Notes under the pieces: model-generated
Database searches by the model: none
The model's input: only the letters and a program-made list of their open reading frames with translations
Told to the model about the DNA's origin: nothing
Source of the DNA: Candidatus Marisimplicoccus framensis
GTDB lineage: Bacteria; Bacteroidota; Bacteroidia; Flavobacteriales; Flavobacteriaceae
Reading direction: 5' to 3'
DNA length: 64,000 bases
Assembly (NCBI GenBank): GCA_905182065.1
Contig: CAJIZN010000001.1
Coordinates: 372,001-436,000, forward strand
Part shown: positions 1 to 10,466 of the stretch, in pieces
Numbering within the stretch: the first letter of the stretch is position 1
Layout of the letters: every line of letters begins with the position of its first letter
Translations under genes and position numbers: made by a program

Positions 1-530
1 CCATGGAAGTAAACTTAATTGCTTCAGCTGAAATAGCTAGACAATTAAGACTAAGAGATATGGGAGGAATTATTGTTATAGACTTTATAGACCAAACTAA
101 AAGAGAAAACAGAAAAAAATTGTTTGATCATTTTTGCCAGGAAATGGCAAAAGATAGAACAAAGCATAAAATTCTTCCACCTAGCAAATTTGGATTGATT
201 CAAATCACAAGGCAAAGAGTAAGACCTGAGATGATTATCAAAACCCAAGAAGCTAATCCTAATAAAGATTTAGAAGTGGAAGCGCCTATTTTATTAGTAG
301 ACAAAATCAACACAGAACTTAACAGAATTGTTAAGAATTCGCGTTACAAAAAAGGATCAATATATATTCATGTTCACCCATTTGTAGCAGCGTATATAGA
401 TAAAGGTTTATTTTCATTGAAAAATAAATGGAGTTTTAATTACAAAAGAATAATTAAAGTTATTCCTAGAGACTCTTATTTATATCTTCAATATAATTTA
501 ACAGATAATAAATCAAAAATTTTAAGATAA
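1..530 (+). CDS. rng: Ribonuclease G/E family, C-terminal part (partial)
   Basis: This is the 3' end of an RNase E/G endoribonuclease, which cuts single-stranded AU-rich RNA in rRNA maturation and mRNA decay. The reading frame is open at the window edge, so about two-thirds of the usual 510-residue protein lies upstream and the first ATG at position 3 is internal. The sequence IARQLRLRDMGGIIVIDFID contains an acidic residue expected to bind catalytic magnesium, and it is followed by QITRQRVRPEM and by HPFVAAYIDKG near the C-terminus. No CPxCxG zinc-link motif is present in the visible part. A strong hairpin terminator follows the stop codon. The family assignment is firm; whether to call it Rng or CafA is naming only. 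Confidence 0.9.
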   Translation, partial: MEVNLIASAEIARQLRLRDMGGIIVIDFIDQTKRENRKKLFDHFCQEMAKDRTKHKILPPSKFGLIQITRQRVRPEMIIKTQEANPNKDLEVEAPILLVDKINTELNRIVKNSRYKKGSIYIHVHPFVAAYIDKGLFSLKNKWSFNYKRIIKVIPRDSYLYLQYNLTDNKSKILR

Positions 531-536
531 AAGTTA

Positions 537-572
537 CTAAAACCGTTTAGATATTCTAAACGGTTTTTTTTA
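537..572 (+). terminator. Rho-independent terminator after rng
   Basis: Perfect 10-bp inverted repeat AACCGTTTAG / CTAAACGGTT (541-550 and 556-565) with a 5-base loop, followed by a run of T. It lies directly after the RNase G stop and ends just before the recX start. Confidence 0.9.
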
Positions 573-581
573 TATTATAAA

Positions 582-1031
582 ATGGAATCTTCAGTAAAAA
601 AGAAAATTGAACATTATTGTGCTTACCAAGAAAGGTGTCATTTAGAAGTGACAAATAAACTTAATAAGCTTGGTGTATTTGGAGATGAGCTTGATGAATA
701 TGTTTGTTATTTGATTGATGAAAATTTTTTATCTGAAACTAGATTCTGCGAAGCATATGTAAGAGGTAAATTTAATAACAATAACTGGGGTAAGGTTAAG
801 CTTTCAAGAGAGCTCAAATTAAGGAATATTTCAGATTGGAATATAAGCAATGCGTTAAATCAAATAAAAAGTGAAGATTATAATAAAAAACTAAGAAAGC
901 TTTGTGAAAAACTAGTTGAAATTAGTGATAAACCAGAATTTGAATTAAGAAATAAAGTAGTTAAAAATCTATCTTATAAGGGTTGGGAAATTGATTTAAT
1001 AATAAAGACCCTTAATCAACTAATAAAGTAA
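582..1031 (+). CDS. recX: Regulatory protein RecX
   Basis: A 149-residue RecX homologue, a small all-helical protein that binds RecA and modulates its filament and coprotease activity. The three-helix repeats are visible: an opening segment with HYCAYQERCHLEV, a middle segment YLIDENFLSETRF followed by a W-G-x-x-K-L-x-R-E-L stretch (about residues 60-85), and a final segment NLSYKGWEIDLI. Length is normal for the family. recA is not in the window. The last 20 bases overlap the 3' end of atpC on the other strand, so the two genes are convergent and no terminator is seen between them. Confidence 0.9.
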   Translation: MESSVKKKIEHYCAYQERCHLEVTNKLNKLGVFGDELDEYVCYLIDENFLSETRFCEAYVRGKFNNNNWGKVKLSRELKLRNISDWNISNALNQIKSEDYNKKLRKLCEKLVEISDKPEFELRNKVVKNLSYKGWEIDLIIKTLNQLIK

Positions 1032-1287
1032 CCTTATTATTATTCATTTCAACTGTTCCTGACTCAATGTCAAGCACCGTCTCTCTCTCGTTAAACTGAA
1101 ATTTATCCTTAGCGTTTTCTTCAATCATTAACTTACCAATGATTTTTACCTTGCCTTTTGTAAGAGTAGATACAATTGGAGCATGGTTATTTAAAACTTG
1201 AAAGTCACCATGTGATCCTGGAAAGAGAATTGATTCAACATCACCCTTATATAAAGTTTGCTCTGGTGTAATTATTTCTAGATACAT
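1012..1287 (-). CDS. atpC: F1Fo ATP synthase subunit epsilon
   Basis: A 91-residue epsilon subunit of the F1 central stalk, starting YLEIITPEQTLYKGDVESI, which is the N-terminal beta-sandwich domain. The C-terminal helical hairpin of enterobacterial epsilon (about 135-140 residues in all), which can inhibit ATP hydrolysis, is absent. Short epsilon subunits are usual in Bacteroidota. It follows atpD with a 2-nt gap. The 3' end overlaps convergent recX by 20 nt. Confidence 0.92.
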   Translation of the reverse strand: MYLEIITPEQTLYKGDVESILFPGSHGDFQVLNNHAPIVSTLTKGKVKIIGKLMIEENAKDKFQFNERETVLDIESGTVEMNNNKVTLLVD

Positions 1288-1289
1288 TG

Positions 1290-2807
<1,518 letters not shown>

Positions 2808-2829
2808 TTATGTTTATAAAATTAAAGTG

Positions 2830-2837
2830 CAAATATA
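2830..2837 (-). promoter_or_regulatory. Putative -7 element of the atpD-atpC promoter
   Basis: The minus strand reads TATATTTG, a full match to the Bacteroidota -7 consensus TAnnTTTG, 25 nt upstream of the atpD ATG. No clear -33 TTG was found at the right distance, so this is a single-element prediction. Confidence 0.5.
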
Positions 2838-2981
2838 TGTTCTTGGATTAAAAATTAAAAGTTAATAGCACTTCAATTTTGATAATTTATTAAGATAAAA
2901 GTTATAATCACCAAAAAGCTTCTGAATTGTTCTGGCTCTGTTTAATAAAATAGAATATATTAGATGCTAATTTAATTATTT

Positions 2982-4796
2982 ATGGCATCAAAATATATTG
3001 ATCTTTCGACAGTTAAGTTTTTTATGAACAACGTTCAAGAATTAGAAACAGTCCTGGAAAAGGAAAGGTTTGTTGATCACGATCTTGAATCTGTGAATCT
3101 TTATGTTGACTCAGTTAAACAATTTGCAGATAGAGAATTGTTTCCATATTTCAAAGAAATGGATGAAAATCCTGCTCATTATAAAGATGGCTCAATTCAT
3201 GTTCACCAACAAGTTGAAAAAATGATGAAGGAGGGTGGCTCTATGGGCTTAATTGCTGCACCATTCAATTATGAAGATGGAGGTTTACAGTTACCCTTAC
3301 TTGCTCATACAGCTGCTAACTATATTTTAGATGCTGCTAATAACCATTTGCCAGGTTATTCTGGTCTTACTTCAGGAGCTGCCGAGCTAATTGTAGAATT
3401 TGCCAGCAAAGATCTTAAAGAAAAATATACACCTAAAATGCTTACAGGTGAATGGGGTGGAACTATGTGTTTAACTGAACCACAAGCAGGAAGCTCATTG
3501 TCAGATATAGTTACTAAGGCAACTCCAACTGATGATGGCCAGTATAAAATTAGTGGTCAAAAAATATTCATCTCCGGAGGGGATCATCAGTATGCTGATA
3601 ATATAGTTCATCTGTTATTAGCTAGAATAGAAGGAGCTCCAGCTGGAACAAAGGGAATTTCATTATTTGTAGTACCAAAGATGAGGCTAAAGGAGGATGG
3701 CGAGCTTTTATTTAATGATGTTACTACTGTAGCTGATTTTCAAAAAATGGGTCAAAAAGGATATTGTACTACTCATCTTAGTTTTGGAGATAAAGATGAT
3801 TGTCAAGGTTATCTTGTGGGTGAGGAAAACAATGGTCTAAATTATATGTTTCTAATGATGAATGGTGCTCGTATTGCTGTTGGCAGGGGAGCATCAGCTA
3901 TTGCTTGTGGTGCTTATTACGCTTCACTGGAGTATGCCAACGAACGTCCCCAGGGTCGAAAACTTTCATCAGATGGAACGAAGAATTTAAAAGATAAACA
4001 AAGCTTAATTATTGAACATCCAGATGTCAGGCGAATGCTCCTACTTCAAAAGTCAATGGTTGAGGGGTCTATGAACTTGATTTTTAAAGCTGCAAAATAT
4101 TATGACCTGCAACATAACAGCGCTGATGATAAAGAAAAAAATAAGTATCATACTTTACTTGAGATGATAATTCCTGTCGTTAAAACTTATCCTTCAGAGG
4201 CTGGAATTTACTCTATCAATAATGGCCTTCAAGTTCTTGGAGGTTATGGTTTTTGTTCAGATTTTATTCTGCAACAATATTATCGTGACATAAGAATATC
4301 TTCAATATATGAGGGTACTACAGGAATTCAATCACAAGATCTTCTTGGTAGAAAAATGATGTTAAATAATGGTGAAGGTGCTAAACTGTTATTAGAAGAA
4401 ATTAAAAAGACAATTGAAAAGGCAGATCAAGATGATGAATTAAAAGAGTGGGCTTCCTCTTTAAATAATCAACTAGATCAAAGTCAAAAAATATTATTTC
4501 ATCTTATGCCATTCGCAATAAAAGGAGATTATGAAAGATTTTTAGCTGATGCATCAATTTTTATGGAATTCTTCAGCCTAATCATTGTTGGTTGGTCTTG
4601 GCTAGAAATTGGTGTGGCTACTAAGCATGCTTTATCAATTAGCAATAGTACTTTAGATTCAAAATTCTATCAAGGCAAGTTAGATGCTTTAGAATATTTT
4701 TATGTTTATGAGCTCCCTAAAACAAAAGGGCTTGCAGAAATTCTTCTTCATCCTTCTTCAGTTACAATAAAAAAGAAAGATAAAGTGATTAATTAA
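2982..4796 (+). CDS. Acyl-CoA dehydrogenase, long (DmdC-like) family
   Basis: FAD-dependent acyl-CoA dehydrogenase of 604 residues, in the long subfamily with an extra C-terminal domain (which includes 3-methylmercaptopropionyl-CoA dehydrogenase DmdC and FadE5-like enzymes). Visible motifs are the FAD/substrate signature MCLTEPQAGSS (about residue 165), the ISGGDH segment, and YEGTTGIQSQDLLGRK (about residue 440), whose Glu is the expected catalytic base. It should pass electrons to ETF, which is encoded at 14934-16632. The chain-length or branched-chain substrate cannot be read from the sequence. Its stop codon overlaps that of the convergent kinase gene within the palindrome TTAATTAA. Confidence 0.88.
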   Translation: MASKYIDLSTVKFFMNNVQELETVLEKERFVDHDLESVNLYVDSVKQFADRELFPYFKEMDENPAHYKDGSIHVHQQVEKMMKEGGSMGLIAAPFNYEDGGLQLPLLAHTAANYILDAANNHLPGYSGLTSGAAELIVEFASKDLKEKYTPKMLTGEWGGTMCLTEPQAGSSLSDIVTKATPTDDGQYKISGQKIFISGGDHQYADNIVHLLLARIEGAPAGTKGISLFVVPKMRLKEDGELLFNDVTTVADFQKMGQKGYCTTHLSFGDKDDCQGYLVGEENNGLNYMFLMMNGARIAVGRGASAIACGAYYASLEYANERPQGRKLSSDGTKNLKDKQSLIIEHPDVRRMLLLQKSMVEGSMNLIFKAAKYYDLQHNSADDKEKNKYHTLLEMIIPVVKTYPSEAGIYSINNGLQVLGGYGFCSDFILQQYYRDIRISSIYEGTTGIQSQDLLGRKMMLNNGEGAKLLLEEIKKTIEKADQDDELKEWASSLNNQLDQSQKILFHLMPFAIKGDYERFLADASIFMEFFSLIIVGWSWLEIGVATKHALSISNSTLDSKFYQGKLDALEYFYVYELPKTKGLAEILLHPSSVTIKKKDKVIN

Positions 4797-5866
4797 AATT
4801 CGATTTTTTGTTTCTCTATTGATATTTTTGCCATTCTTGCATATGCTAGAACAACATAATTTAGATGTTTAAACCTTGGATCCTTTGTTAAGCCCTTTTC
4901 GTATCTAAAATATATCTGTTGAACAATAACAGCTATTTTAAAAAGCCCAAAAACAAAATAAAAAACAATATTTTCAATCTCATCTCCAAACTTTTTGGAA
5001 TACATTTCTAAAATTTCACCTCTCTTTGGATTGTTCTCTTCAGAGGTAATATTCAGGTTTATTTCTCTCATATAATCAGGATCATCTTTGTTTATCCAGT
5101 ATGCAAGTGTGGTGCCTAAATCCATAAAAGGATCTCCTGTAGTACACATTTCCCAGTCAAGAACTGACTTTACCGATAAAGTTTTTGAGTCAAGAACTAA
5201 ATTATCATATTTAAAATCATTGTGAATTAACGAAACATAAGGTGATTCTGTAATATTGTTGTTTAACCATTTAATTACAAAATTTATTTCAGGAATATCA
5301 TTGGTTTTTGAATTCTGATATCTCTTTGTCCACCCCTTAACTTGCCGATCACAATATCCAACTGGCCTACCAAATTCGCTGAGACCTATTTTTTCAATTT
5401 CTAATTTATGAAGCTCAGCAAATGTGTCGACAAACTCAGATGCTATAAAATCATATTGTGTTTTTTTTGTTAGTATTTTTTTAAAATTATTACTCCTTAA
5501 TACTATTCCCTTAATTCTTTCCATTATATAAAAATCAGATCCTATAATATTGATGTCATTACAATAATGAAGTGGTATAGGTGATTTTTTATAATTGTTT
5601 TTAAGAGCAGATAAAACTTTATATTCTCTGCTCATATCATGGCCTGATTTAACTTTTGCTCCAATAGGGGGTTTTCTAAGTATATATTCTTTTTGATTAG
5701 ATTTAATTAAATACGTCAGGTTAGAAAAGCCAGACGGAAATTGAAGAATTTCAAAATCACTTTTACTTATATCTAAAAAATTTGATAAATAATTAGAAAG
5801 TCCTGCATTATCAAGCTCTTCGTCTTCTCTTATTTTTGTTGGATTGTCATTAAATGTTTCTGACAT
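4793..5866 (-). CDS. ACAD10/11-type aminoglycoside-phosphotransferase-fold kinase
   Basis: A 357-residue kinase of the APH/choline-kinase fold. It has the Brenner motif HNDFKYDN (residues 215-222, catalytic Asp217) and the metal-binding VLDWEMCTTGDP segment (Asp237). The N-lobe segment ILRKPPIGAKVKSGHDMSRE and the GRPVGYCDRQVKGWT segment look like the kinase half of animal ACAD10/ACAD11, not like antibiotic kinases. Proteins of that type phosphorylate the 4-hydroxyl of 4-hydroxyacyl-CoAs; bacterial LvaA does this for 4-hydroxyvaleryl-CoA. It is the last gene of the SDR-MaoC-ACAD-kinase operon, 21 nt after the dehydrogenase. The substrate is inferred. Confidence 0.82.
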   Translation of the reverse strand: MSETFNDNPTKIREDEELDNAGLSNYLSNFLDISKSDFEILQFPSGFSNLTYLIKSNQKEYILRKPPIGAKVKSGHDMSREYKVLSALKNNYKKSPIPLHYCNDINIIGSDFYIMERIKGIVLRSNNFKKILTKKTQYDFIASEFVDTFAELHKLEIEKIGLSEFGRPVGYCDRQVKGWTKRYQNSKTNDIPEINFVIKWLNNNITESPYVSLIHNDFKYDNLVLDSKTLSVKSVLDWEMCTTGDPFMDLGTTLAYWINKDDPDYMREINLNITSEENNPKRGEILEMYSKKFGDEIENIVFYFVFGLFKIAVIVQQIYFRYEKGLTKDPRFKHLNYVVLAYARMAKISIEKQKIEF

Positions 5867-5887
5867 TATAGATTTGAATAATGAGCT

Positions 5888-7066
5888 TTATTTTTTATAT
5901 GATTTTAAAATAAGTCTAGCCAATCGGCTTTTATGAACCTCATCTGCACCATCATATATTCTTGCAGCTCTTTCATGTCTATAATAAGATGATAAAATTA
6001 TATCATCTGTAACACCCAATGCTCCATGGACCTGAATTGCATTATCAACAACTTTTTGAAGTACATTAGCGCAATAAAATTTAATAATAGATATTTCTGA
6101 TCTTGTTTTATATGTTCCCTGAGAATCAATTTTTTTCGCAGCGTCTTGCACTAGTAATCTTGCAGCATTTATCTCTGCTCTTGACTCTGCAATCCAGTTT
6201 TGAATAGTCTGTTTTTCTGACAACATTGTTCCTGGAGCTATTTCTCTTGAAACTGCTCTTTCACACATTAAATTAAATGCTCTTTCACACATTCCAATCC
6301 ATCTCATACAATGATGAATTCTTCCAGGGCCTAAACGTTTTTGTGCAATTGCAAAGCCCTCCCCTTCGGATCCCAAAACATTTGTGATTGGAACAGAAAC
6401 GTTATTAAATTTAATTTCCGCATGACTTTCCCATCCTGCACCTGGATGCCCCATGATTGAAACATTTCTAACAAATTCAACTCCATCCGTTTTCAATGGA
6501 ACAATGATTTGACTAGCTTTTTTATGAACATCCTCTCCGTCTGGATCAGTGACCACCATAACTATTGCAAAATATGCTCCATCAAAACTTGAGGTAAACC
6601 ATTTATGTCCATTTATAATATAATTTCCATCTTCTTTTTTTGCAGTTGTTCCCATCCTTGTTGGGTTTGAGCCAGCATAATTAGGCTCTGTCATTGCAAA
6701 ACAACTTCTAATTTTGCCTTCTAAAAGTGGTTGAAGGTATTTTTCCTTTTGTTCTTTAGTACCAGTCTCAATTAAAACTTCCATGTTCCCAGCATCAGGA
6801 GCTTGGCAATTGAAGACATAAAATCCATAAGGACTTGCACCAAGTATCTCGCTAACCTCACCATGTTGTTCTAGTGTTAAACCTAAGCCTCCATATTCTT
6901 TAGAAACTTGTGGCAGCCAAAACCCCATCTCTTTAACCTTATCTCTTAATTCATTTAGTTTAGGTAATTTTTCACTCCACTCAGAATTAACAATCCATGG
7001 TTCAAGTGAGATCAACTCATCATTAATAAATGTTTTAATTTTTAGCTTTACTTCTTTAAAGTTCAT
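5888..7066 (-). CDS. Acyl-CoA dehydrogenase, ACAD10/11-like
   Basis: A 392-residue acyl-CoA dehydrogenase. Segments typical of the ACAD10/11 branch are NCQAPDAGNMEVL (residues 86-98), FAMTEPNYAGSNPT (123-136), LGPGRIHHCMR (245-255) and NWIAESR (290-296). At the usual catalytic position the sequence is IYDGADEVH, with Asp372 where classical acyl-CoA dehydrogenases have the Glu of YEGT; Asp at this site is a feature of ACAD10/11. It sits 20 nt after the MaoC gene and 21 nt before the kinase. The paired kinase makes a role in removing a phosphorylated 4-hydroxyl, followed by double-bond formation, more likely than plain beta-oxidation. Confidence 0.86.
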   Translation of the reverse strand: MNFKEVKLKIKTFINDELISLEPWIVNSEWSEKLPKLNELRDKVKEMGFWLPQVSKEYGGLGLTLEQHGEVSEILGASPYGFYVFNCQAPDAGNMEVLIETGTKEQKEKYLQPLLEGKIRSCFAMTEPNYAGSNPTRMGTTAKKEDGNYIINGHKWFTSSFDGAYFAIVMVVTDPDGEDVHKKASQIIVPLKTDGVEFVRNVSIMGHPGAGWESHAEIKFNNVSVPITNVLGSEGEGFAIAQKRLGPGRIHHCMRWIGMCERAFNLMCERAVSREIAPGTMLSEKQTIQNWIAESRAEINAARLLVQDAAKKIDSQGTYKTRSEISIIKFYCANVLQKVVDNAIQVHGALGVTDDIILSSYYRHERAARIYDGADEVHKSRLARLILKSYKK

Positions 7067-7086
7067 TTTTAAATAAGTTTAATTTT

Positions 7087-7566
7087 TTAATTTGGAAGCG
7101 AATATATCAATGAAATTATCTCAGCTACGCAAACAGGCTTGGTCTCTCCTTCAACCTCAAATATAATTTTTAATGTATATTTTGCCCCGCCTGAAACCTC
7201 CTCAATATTTGTTAAAGATACCGTACCCCTAAATTTTGAATCCGCAGGAGTTGCGTTTGGAAATCTCACCTTTTCAAGTCCGTAGTTTACTGCTAATGCT
7301 ATGTTATTCAGTTTTAGTGTTTGGAACACAACCTGTGATGCATAAGATAATACATGAAAACCATGTGCTATAGTTTTTTTATAAGGTGAATATTTTGCAG
7401 CTTTTTCTTGATCTATATGAATCCACTGTTTATCTTGAGTTAATTCTGCAAATGAATTTACTTTCTCTTGTGACATTTCAAACCACTCTGAGATACCAAT
7501 TTCCTTTCCAAGGTATTTATTTAAATCTTCTAGATTTTCTATTTCTGTTGAATAAGGTTTTTCCAT
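7087..7566 (-). CDS. MaoC-like (R)-enoyl-CoA hydratase/dehydratase
   Basis: A 159-residue single hot-dog protein of the MaoC/NodN type. The hydratase motif is present: Asp45 and His50 in TQDKQWIH, followed by KTIAHGFHVLS. Enzymes of this group add water to trans-2-enoyl-CoA to give (R)-3-hydroxyacyl-CoA. It lies between the SDR (8-nt gap) and the ACAD10/11-like dehydrogenase (20-nt gap), consistent with hydrating the dehydrogenase product. The chain-length specificity is not visible. Confidence 0.85.
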   Translation of the reverse strand: MEKPYSTEIENLEDLNKYLGKEIGISEWFEMSQEKVNSFAELTQDKQWIHIDQEKAAKYSPYKKTIAHGFHVLSYASQVVFQTLKLNNIALAVNYGLEKVRFPNATPADSKFRGTVSLTNIEEVSGGAKYTLKIIFEVEGETKPVCVAEIISLIYSLPN

Positions 7567-7574
7567 AATATAAA

Positions 7575-8351
7575 TTAATTGATCATGTATCCCCCGTCTA
7601 TATTAAATGTCTCTCCTGTTGTATAACTTGATGCTTCCGAAGCAAGATAGACAGCCATCCCTGAAATTTCTTCTGGCTCAGCTGCTTTCCTAATTGGTAA
7701 ATCTTTCAACCATAATTCTAACATCTCTTCATTTTGCCACAAAGCAGAACTTAATTTTGTTTTTATTAATCCTGGGCATATTGCATTAGACCTGATACCA
7801 TACTTACCCCACTCCTTTGCTTGAGATTTAGTTAACATACTAATTGCAGCTTTACTAATTGAATACACTCCTAATCCTTTATCTGGCTTATGCCCTTCTA
7901 CAGAAGAAATATTTATGATAGAGCCAGATTTGTTATTTTTCATATGCTTCATAGCCATATTAGAAAGCTTAAATGCAGCTTTTACATTAATATCCATAAT
8001 TTTATTAAAAAGCTTTTCATCCGCATTTTCTAGTCTATCAAAAACAGGGTTTATTCCTGCGTTATTAACTAGTATGTCTATTTTATCATATTTTTTTATT
8101 GTTGTGTCAATCAGCTTTTTCAAGTGATCTTCTTCCCCTACATGACATTCACATGCGAGTGCATTGTATCCATTCTTTGTTATTTTATTGGCGATTTCTT
8201 CTACTGCTTCTTTCGATCTACTGCTAACAACTACGGTTGCTCCAAATTCTGCAAGAGCCTCAGCAATTGATGCACCAATACCTCTGCTTGCTCCTGTAAC
8301 AATTGCAACCTTACCAGATAAATCAAATAGTTTTGTATATTTTTTTGTCAT
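7575..8351 (-). CDS. SDR-family oxidoreductase (probable 3-hydroxyacyl-CoA dehydrogenase)
   Basis: A 258-residue classical short-chain dehydrogenase. The cofactor motif TGASRGIG (residues 19-26), NNAG (96-99), the catalytic Ser in INISS (about 149), and YxxxK at Tyr163/Lys167 are all intact. It is the first gene of the operon SDR-MaoC-ACAD-kinase. In that setting oxidation of a hydroxyacyl-CoA to the 3-ketoacyl-CoA is the simplest role, but SDR specificity cannot be deduced from sequence alone. No clear -7 element was seen in the 200-bp gap upstream. Confidence 0.85.
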   Translation of the reverse strand: MTKKYTKLFDLSGKVAIVTGASRGIGASIAEALAEFGATVVVSSRSKEAVEEIANKITKNGYNALACECHVGEEDHLKKLIDTTIKKYDKIDILVNNAGINPVFDRLENADEKLFNKIMDINVKAAFKLSNMAMKHMKNNKSGSIINISSVEGHKPDKGLGVYSISKAAISMLTKSQAKEWGKYGIRSNAICPGLIKTKLSSALWQNEEMLELWLKDLPIRKAAEPEEISGMAVYLASEASSYTTGETFNIDGGYMIN

Positions 8352-8553
8352 TCTAAATACAGTTATGTTAACGTAATATACTAATTGATTTAATTATCCT
8401 TATAAGAATCTAAAATAAATACAGAAAAAGGTTTTTTGATAAAGTTTAATAAGGTTGTATGTTTTTATAGATGAAAATATTCTTATATATTTAAGAAAAC
8501 TGATCTTTAATAATTAAGATAAAAAAACGGGAAATAATAAAAACCAAATAATT

Positions 8554-10271
8554 ATGAGTGCAAATCAAGAGCCATTTGAACTTAACTTTTACAAATGGGA
8601 AAAGGAGTTTAAAGATAAGCCATACCTAAGACAACCTATAGGTGAGCATGGGAAGAATACACATGGGGTCAAGTTGGAGATATGGCCAGACGATTAGCCT
8701 CTGGGCTTAAATCTCTTAATCTTAGAGAAGGTGCACATATAGGGATTTATTCAAAGAATTGTAGAGAATGGATTATTTCAGACTTAGCAATTGTAATGGC
8801 TGGATATGTTTCAGTTCCTTTCTTTCCTTCTTTAAACGGTAAAGAACTTGCATACATTATGGATTATGGAGATGTTGATGCGCTTTTTTTAGGTAAAATT
8901 GAGACATGGGATGATATAAAAAATGACTTACCCAAAGATATGCCTATGATTACGTTTCCTAATTATGCTGGCTGTTCAAGCGTTGATGTAGGTCATAAAT
9001 GGCATGAATTTATAGATAAACATGAACCGTTAACTAACCCTCATAATCCTAAATTATCTGATTTATGGACAATAATTTTTACCTCTGGAACAACAGGAAA
9101 TCCAAAGGGAGTTATGCTAAATTATCAAGCAATTGACGGAATTAAAGTTGTGCTAGATGATCCCAATAACCCTTTAGGAATTAAACATGATGGTAATAAT
9201 GAATTTATATCTTATCTACCGCTAAACCATATTTTTGAAAGAGTAGTTATTGAATGGACATCATTTAGATATGGTGGAACAATTTCATTTGTAGAGTCAA
9301 TAGAAAAGTTTGGGCAAAACCTTAAAGATGTTCAGCCACATGTTTTTGCAGCGGCTCCAAGAGTTTGGACAAAACTTCAAATGGGTATTCTGTCTAAATT
9401 TTCTCAAAAAACATTAGACACTTTACTTAAAATTCCATTATTATCAGGATTGCTAAAAAAACTTTTAAAGAAAGGACTTGGGTTTAGTAAATCTAGAGTT
9501 ACTGTATCTGGTTCAGCTCCAATGCCTGTAGAATTAATTGAATGGTTTAGAAAGATTGGTGTCTATATAACTAATGGATATGGAATGACTGAGAACTGTG
9601 CAATATGTAGCTCTGTTGACGGAAAAGACTTTGGGAAGTTAAACACTGTTGGAAAACCTCAAAAAGGAGTTGAACTTAAGATCGAAGAGGAAACAGGAGA
9701 AATACTTATGCGAGGGCCATTTGTAATGGTTGGTTATTATAAAAATGAAGAATTATCAAATCAAACATTAAGAGGTGGTTGGCTTCACACAGGGGATAAA
9801 GGGTTCCTCGATGATGATGGATATTTACATATAACTGGAAGAGTAGCTGATAGTTTTAAAACTTCAAAAGGAGAGTACATTGAGCCACTTACTTTGGAAC
9901 AATATTTTGTTAATATTAATGAAATAGAAGAGGTTTGTGTTGTTGGTCTTGGAATTGCTCAGCCACTTTGTCTAATTCAGTTGTCAGAAATCGGTAAGAA
10001 AGCATCAAAAGATGCTCTGTCAAAAATGTTAACTGAAACACTTGATACTGTTAATAACGGGCTTGTTAACTATAAAAAAATATCAACATTGATAGTTGTA
10101 AAAGACGAGTGGACTCAGGAAAATGGGGTTATTGGACCAACTCAAAAACTTAAGAGAGGAGCTGTTGAAGATCTTTACTCTGGAAGTTACCTTAAATGGC
10201 ACGAATCAAATGAAAAATTAATCTTTGAATCATCATCAAATCACTCCGAAAGATTTGATTCATACTCATAA
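8554..10271 (+). CDS. Long-chain acyl-CoA synthetase (AMP-forming), one frameshift
   Basis: AMP-binding acyl-CoA ligase, about 572 residues when reconstructed. The start ATG at 8554 begins MSANQEPFELNFYKWEKEF; this frame runs to about 8648, and the downstream frame resumes as WEEYTWGQVGDMARRL. One base appears to be missing at about 8648, so the ATG at 8682 is not the true start. The P-loop TSGTTGNPKG, the A5 motif NGYGMTE and the A8 hinge region GRVADSFKTSKGEYIEP are intact. It activates fatty or other carboxylic acids to CoA thioesters and is divergent from the SDR operon. Between the two genes (8352-8553) lies 200 bp of A+T-rich DNA in which no other feature was recognised. Confidence 0.85.
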
Positions 10272-10309
10272 GACTAATTCCGTTCACAGCCAAGGATATC
10301 AGCCGCATT

Positions 10310-10397
10310 TGGTGGGTGAAAAAAATTATATTAACTTGGATTCAAATCAGAACAAGTATTATGGGTCTTAAGCCTGTTTTTACTGGCCTTTCCACCA
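10310..10397 (+). other. Candidate structured RNA between the acyl-CoA synthetase and the TonB receptor
   Basis: The 195-bp gap here contains a stretch of about 130 nt visibly richer in G+C (near 38 percent by hand count) than other intergenic DNA. It can form an outer stem TGGTGGG (10310-10316) with TCCACCA (10391-10397), an inner stem ACTTG/CAAGT (10334-10338, 10353-10357), and a bulged hairpin of AAGCC with GGCCTT (10370-10374, 10385-10390). It does not match a riboswitch I know. It could be an untranslated leader, a small RNA, or the remnant of a coding segment. Confidence 0.25.
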
Positions 10398-10437
10398 TAC
10401 TTGCATTAAATTATATAAACTAGTTATAGAAAAGAAT

Positions 10438-10445
10438 TATCTTTG
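10438..10445 (+). promoter_or_regulatory. Putative -7 element upstream of TonB receptor
   Basis: TATCTTTG matches TAnnTTTG and lies 21 nt before the receptor ATG, which would give a 5' UTR of about 15 nt. No good -33 element was seen. Confidence 0.45.
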
Positions 10446-10466
10446 ACGTAACAAAACCTAATTAAT

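Noticed and set aside
4790-4797. TTAATTAA palindrome as a regulatory site
   Set aside because: It is simply the overlap of two convergent TAA stop codons.
4793-5866. Aminoglycoside resistance kinase
   Set aside because: The motifs and operon context match ACAD10/11-type metabolic kinases, not antibiotic-modifying enzymes.
10370-10400. Possible cobalamin riboswitch upstream of a TonB receptor
   Set aside because: The AAGCC...GGCC segment does not match the B12 box or the conserved core, and the predicted promoter lies downstream of it.
10360-10422. Short open frame starting MGLKPVFTGLST in the gap before the first TonB receptor
   Set aside because: Only about 20 codons from the ATG, with no homologue recognised and no coupling to neighbours. 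The raised G+C is explained at least as well by RNA structure.
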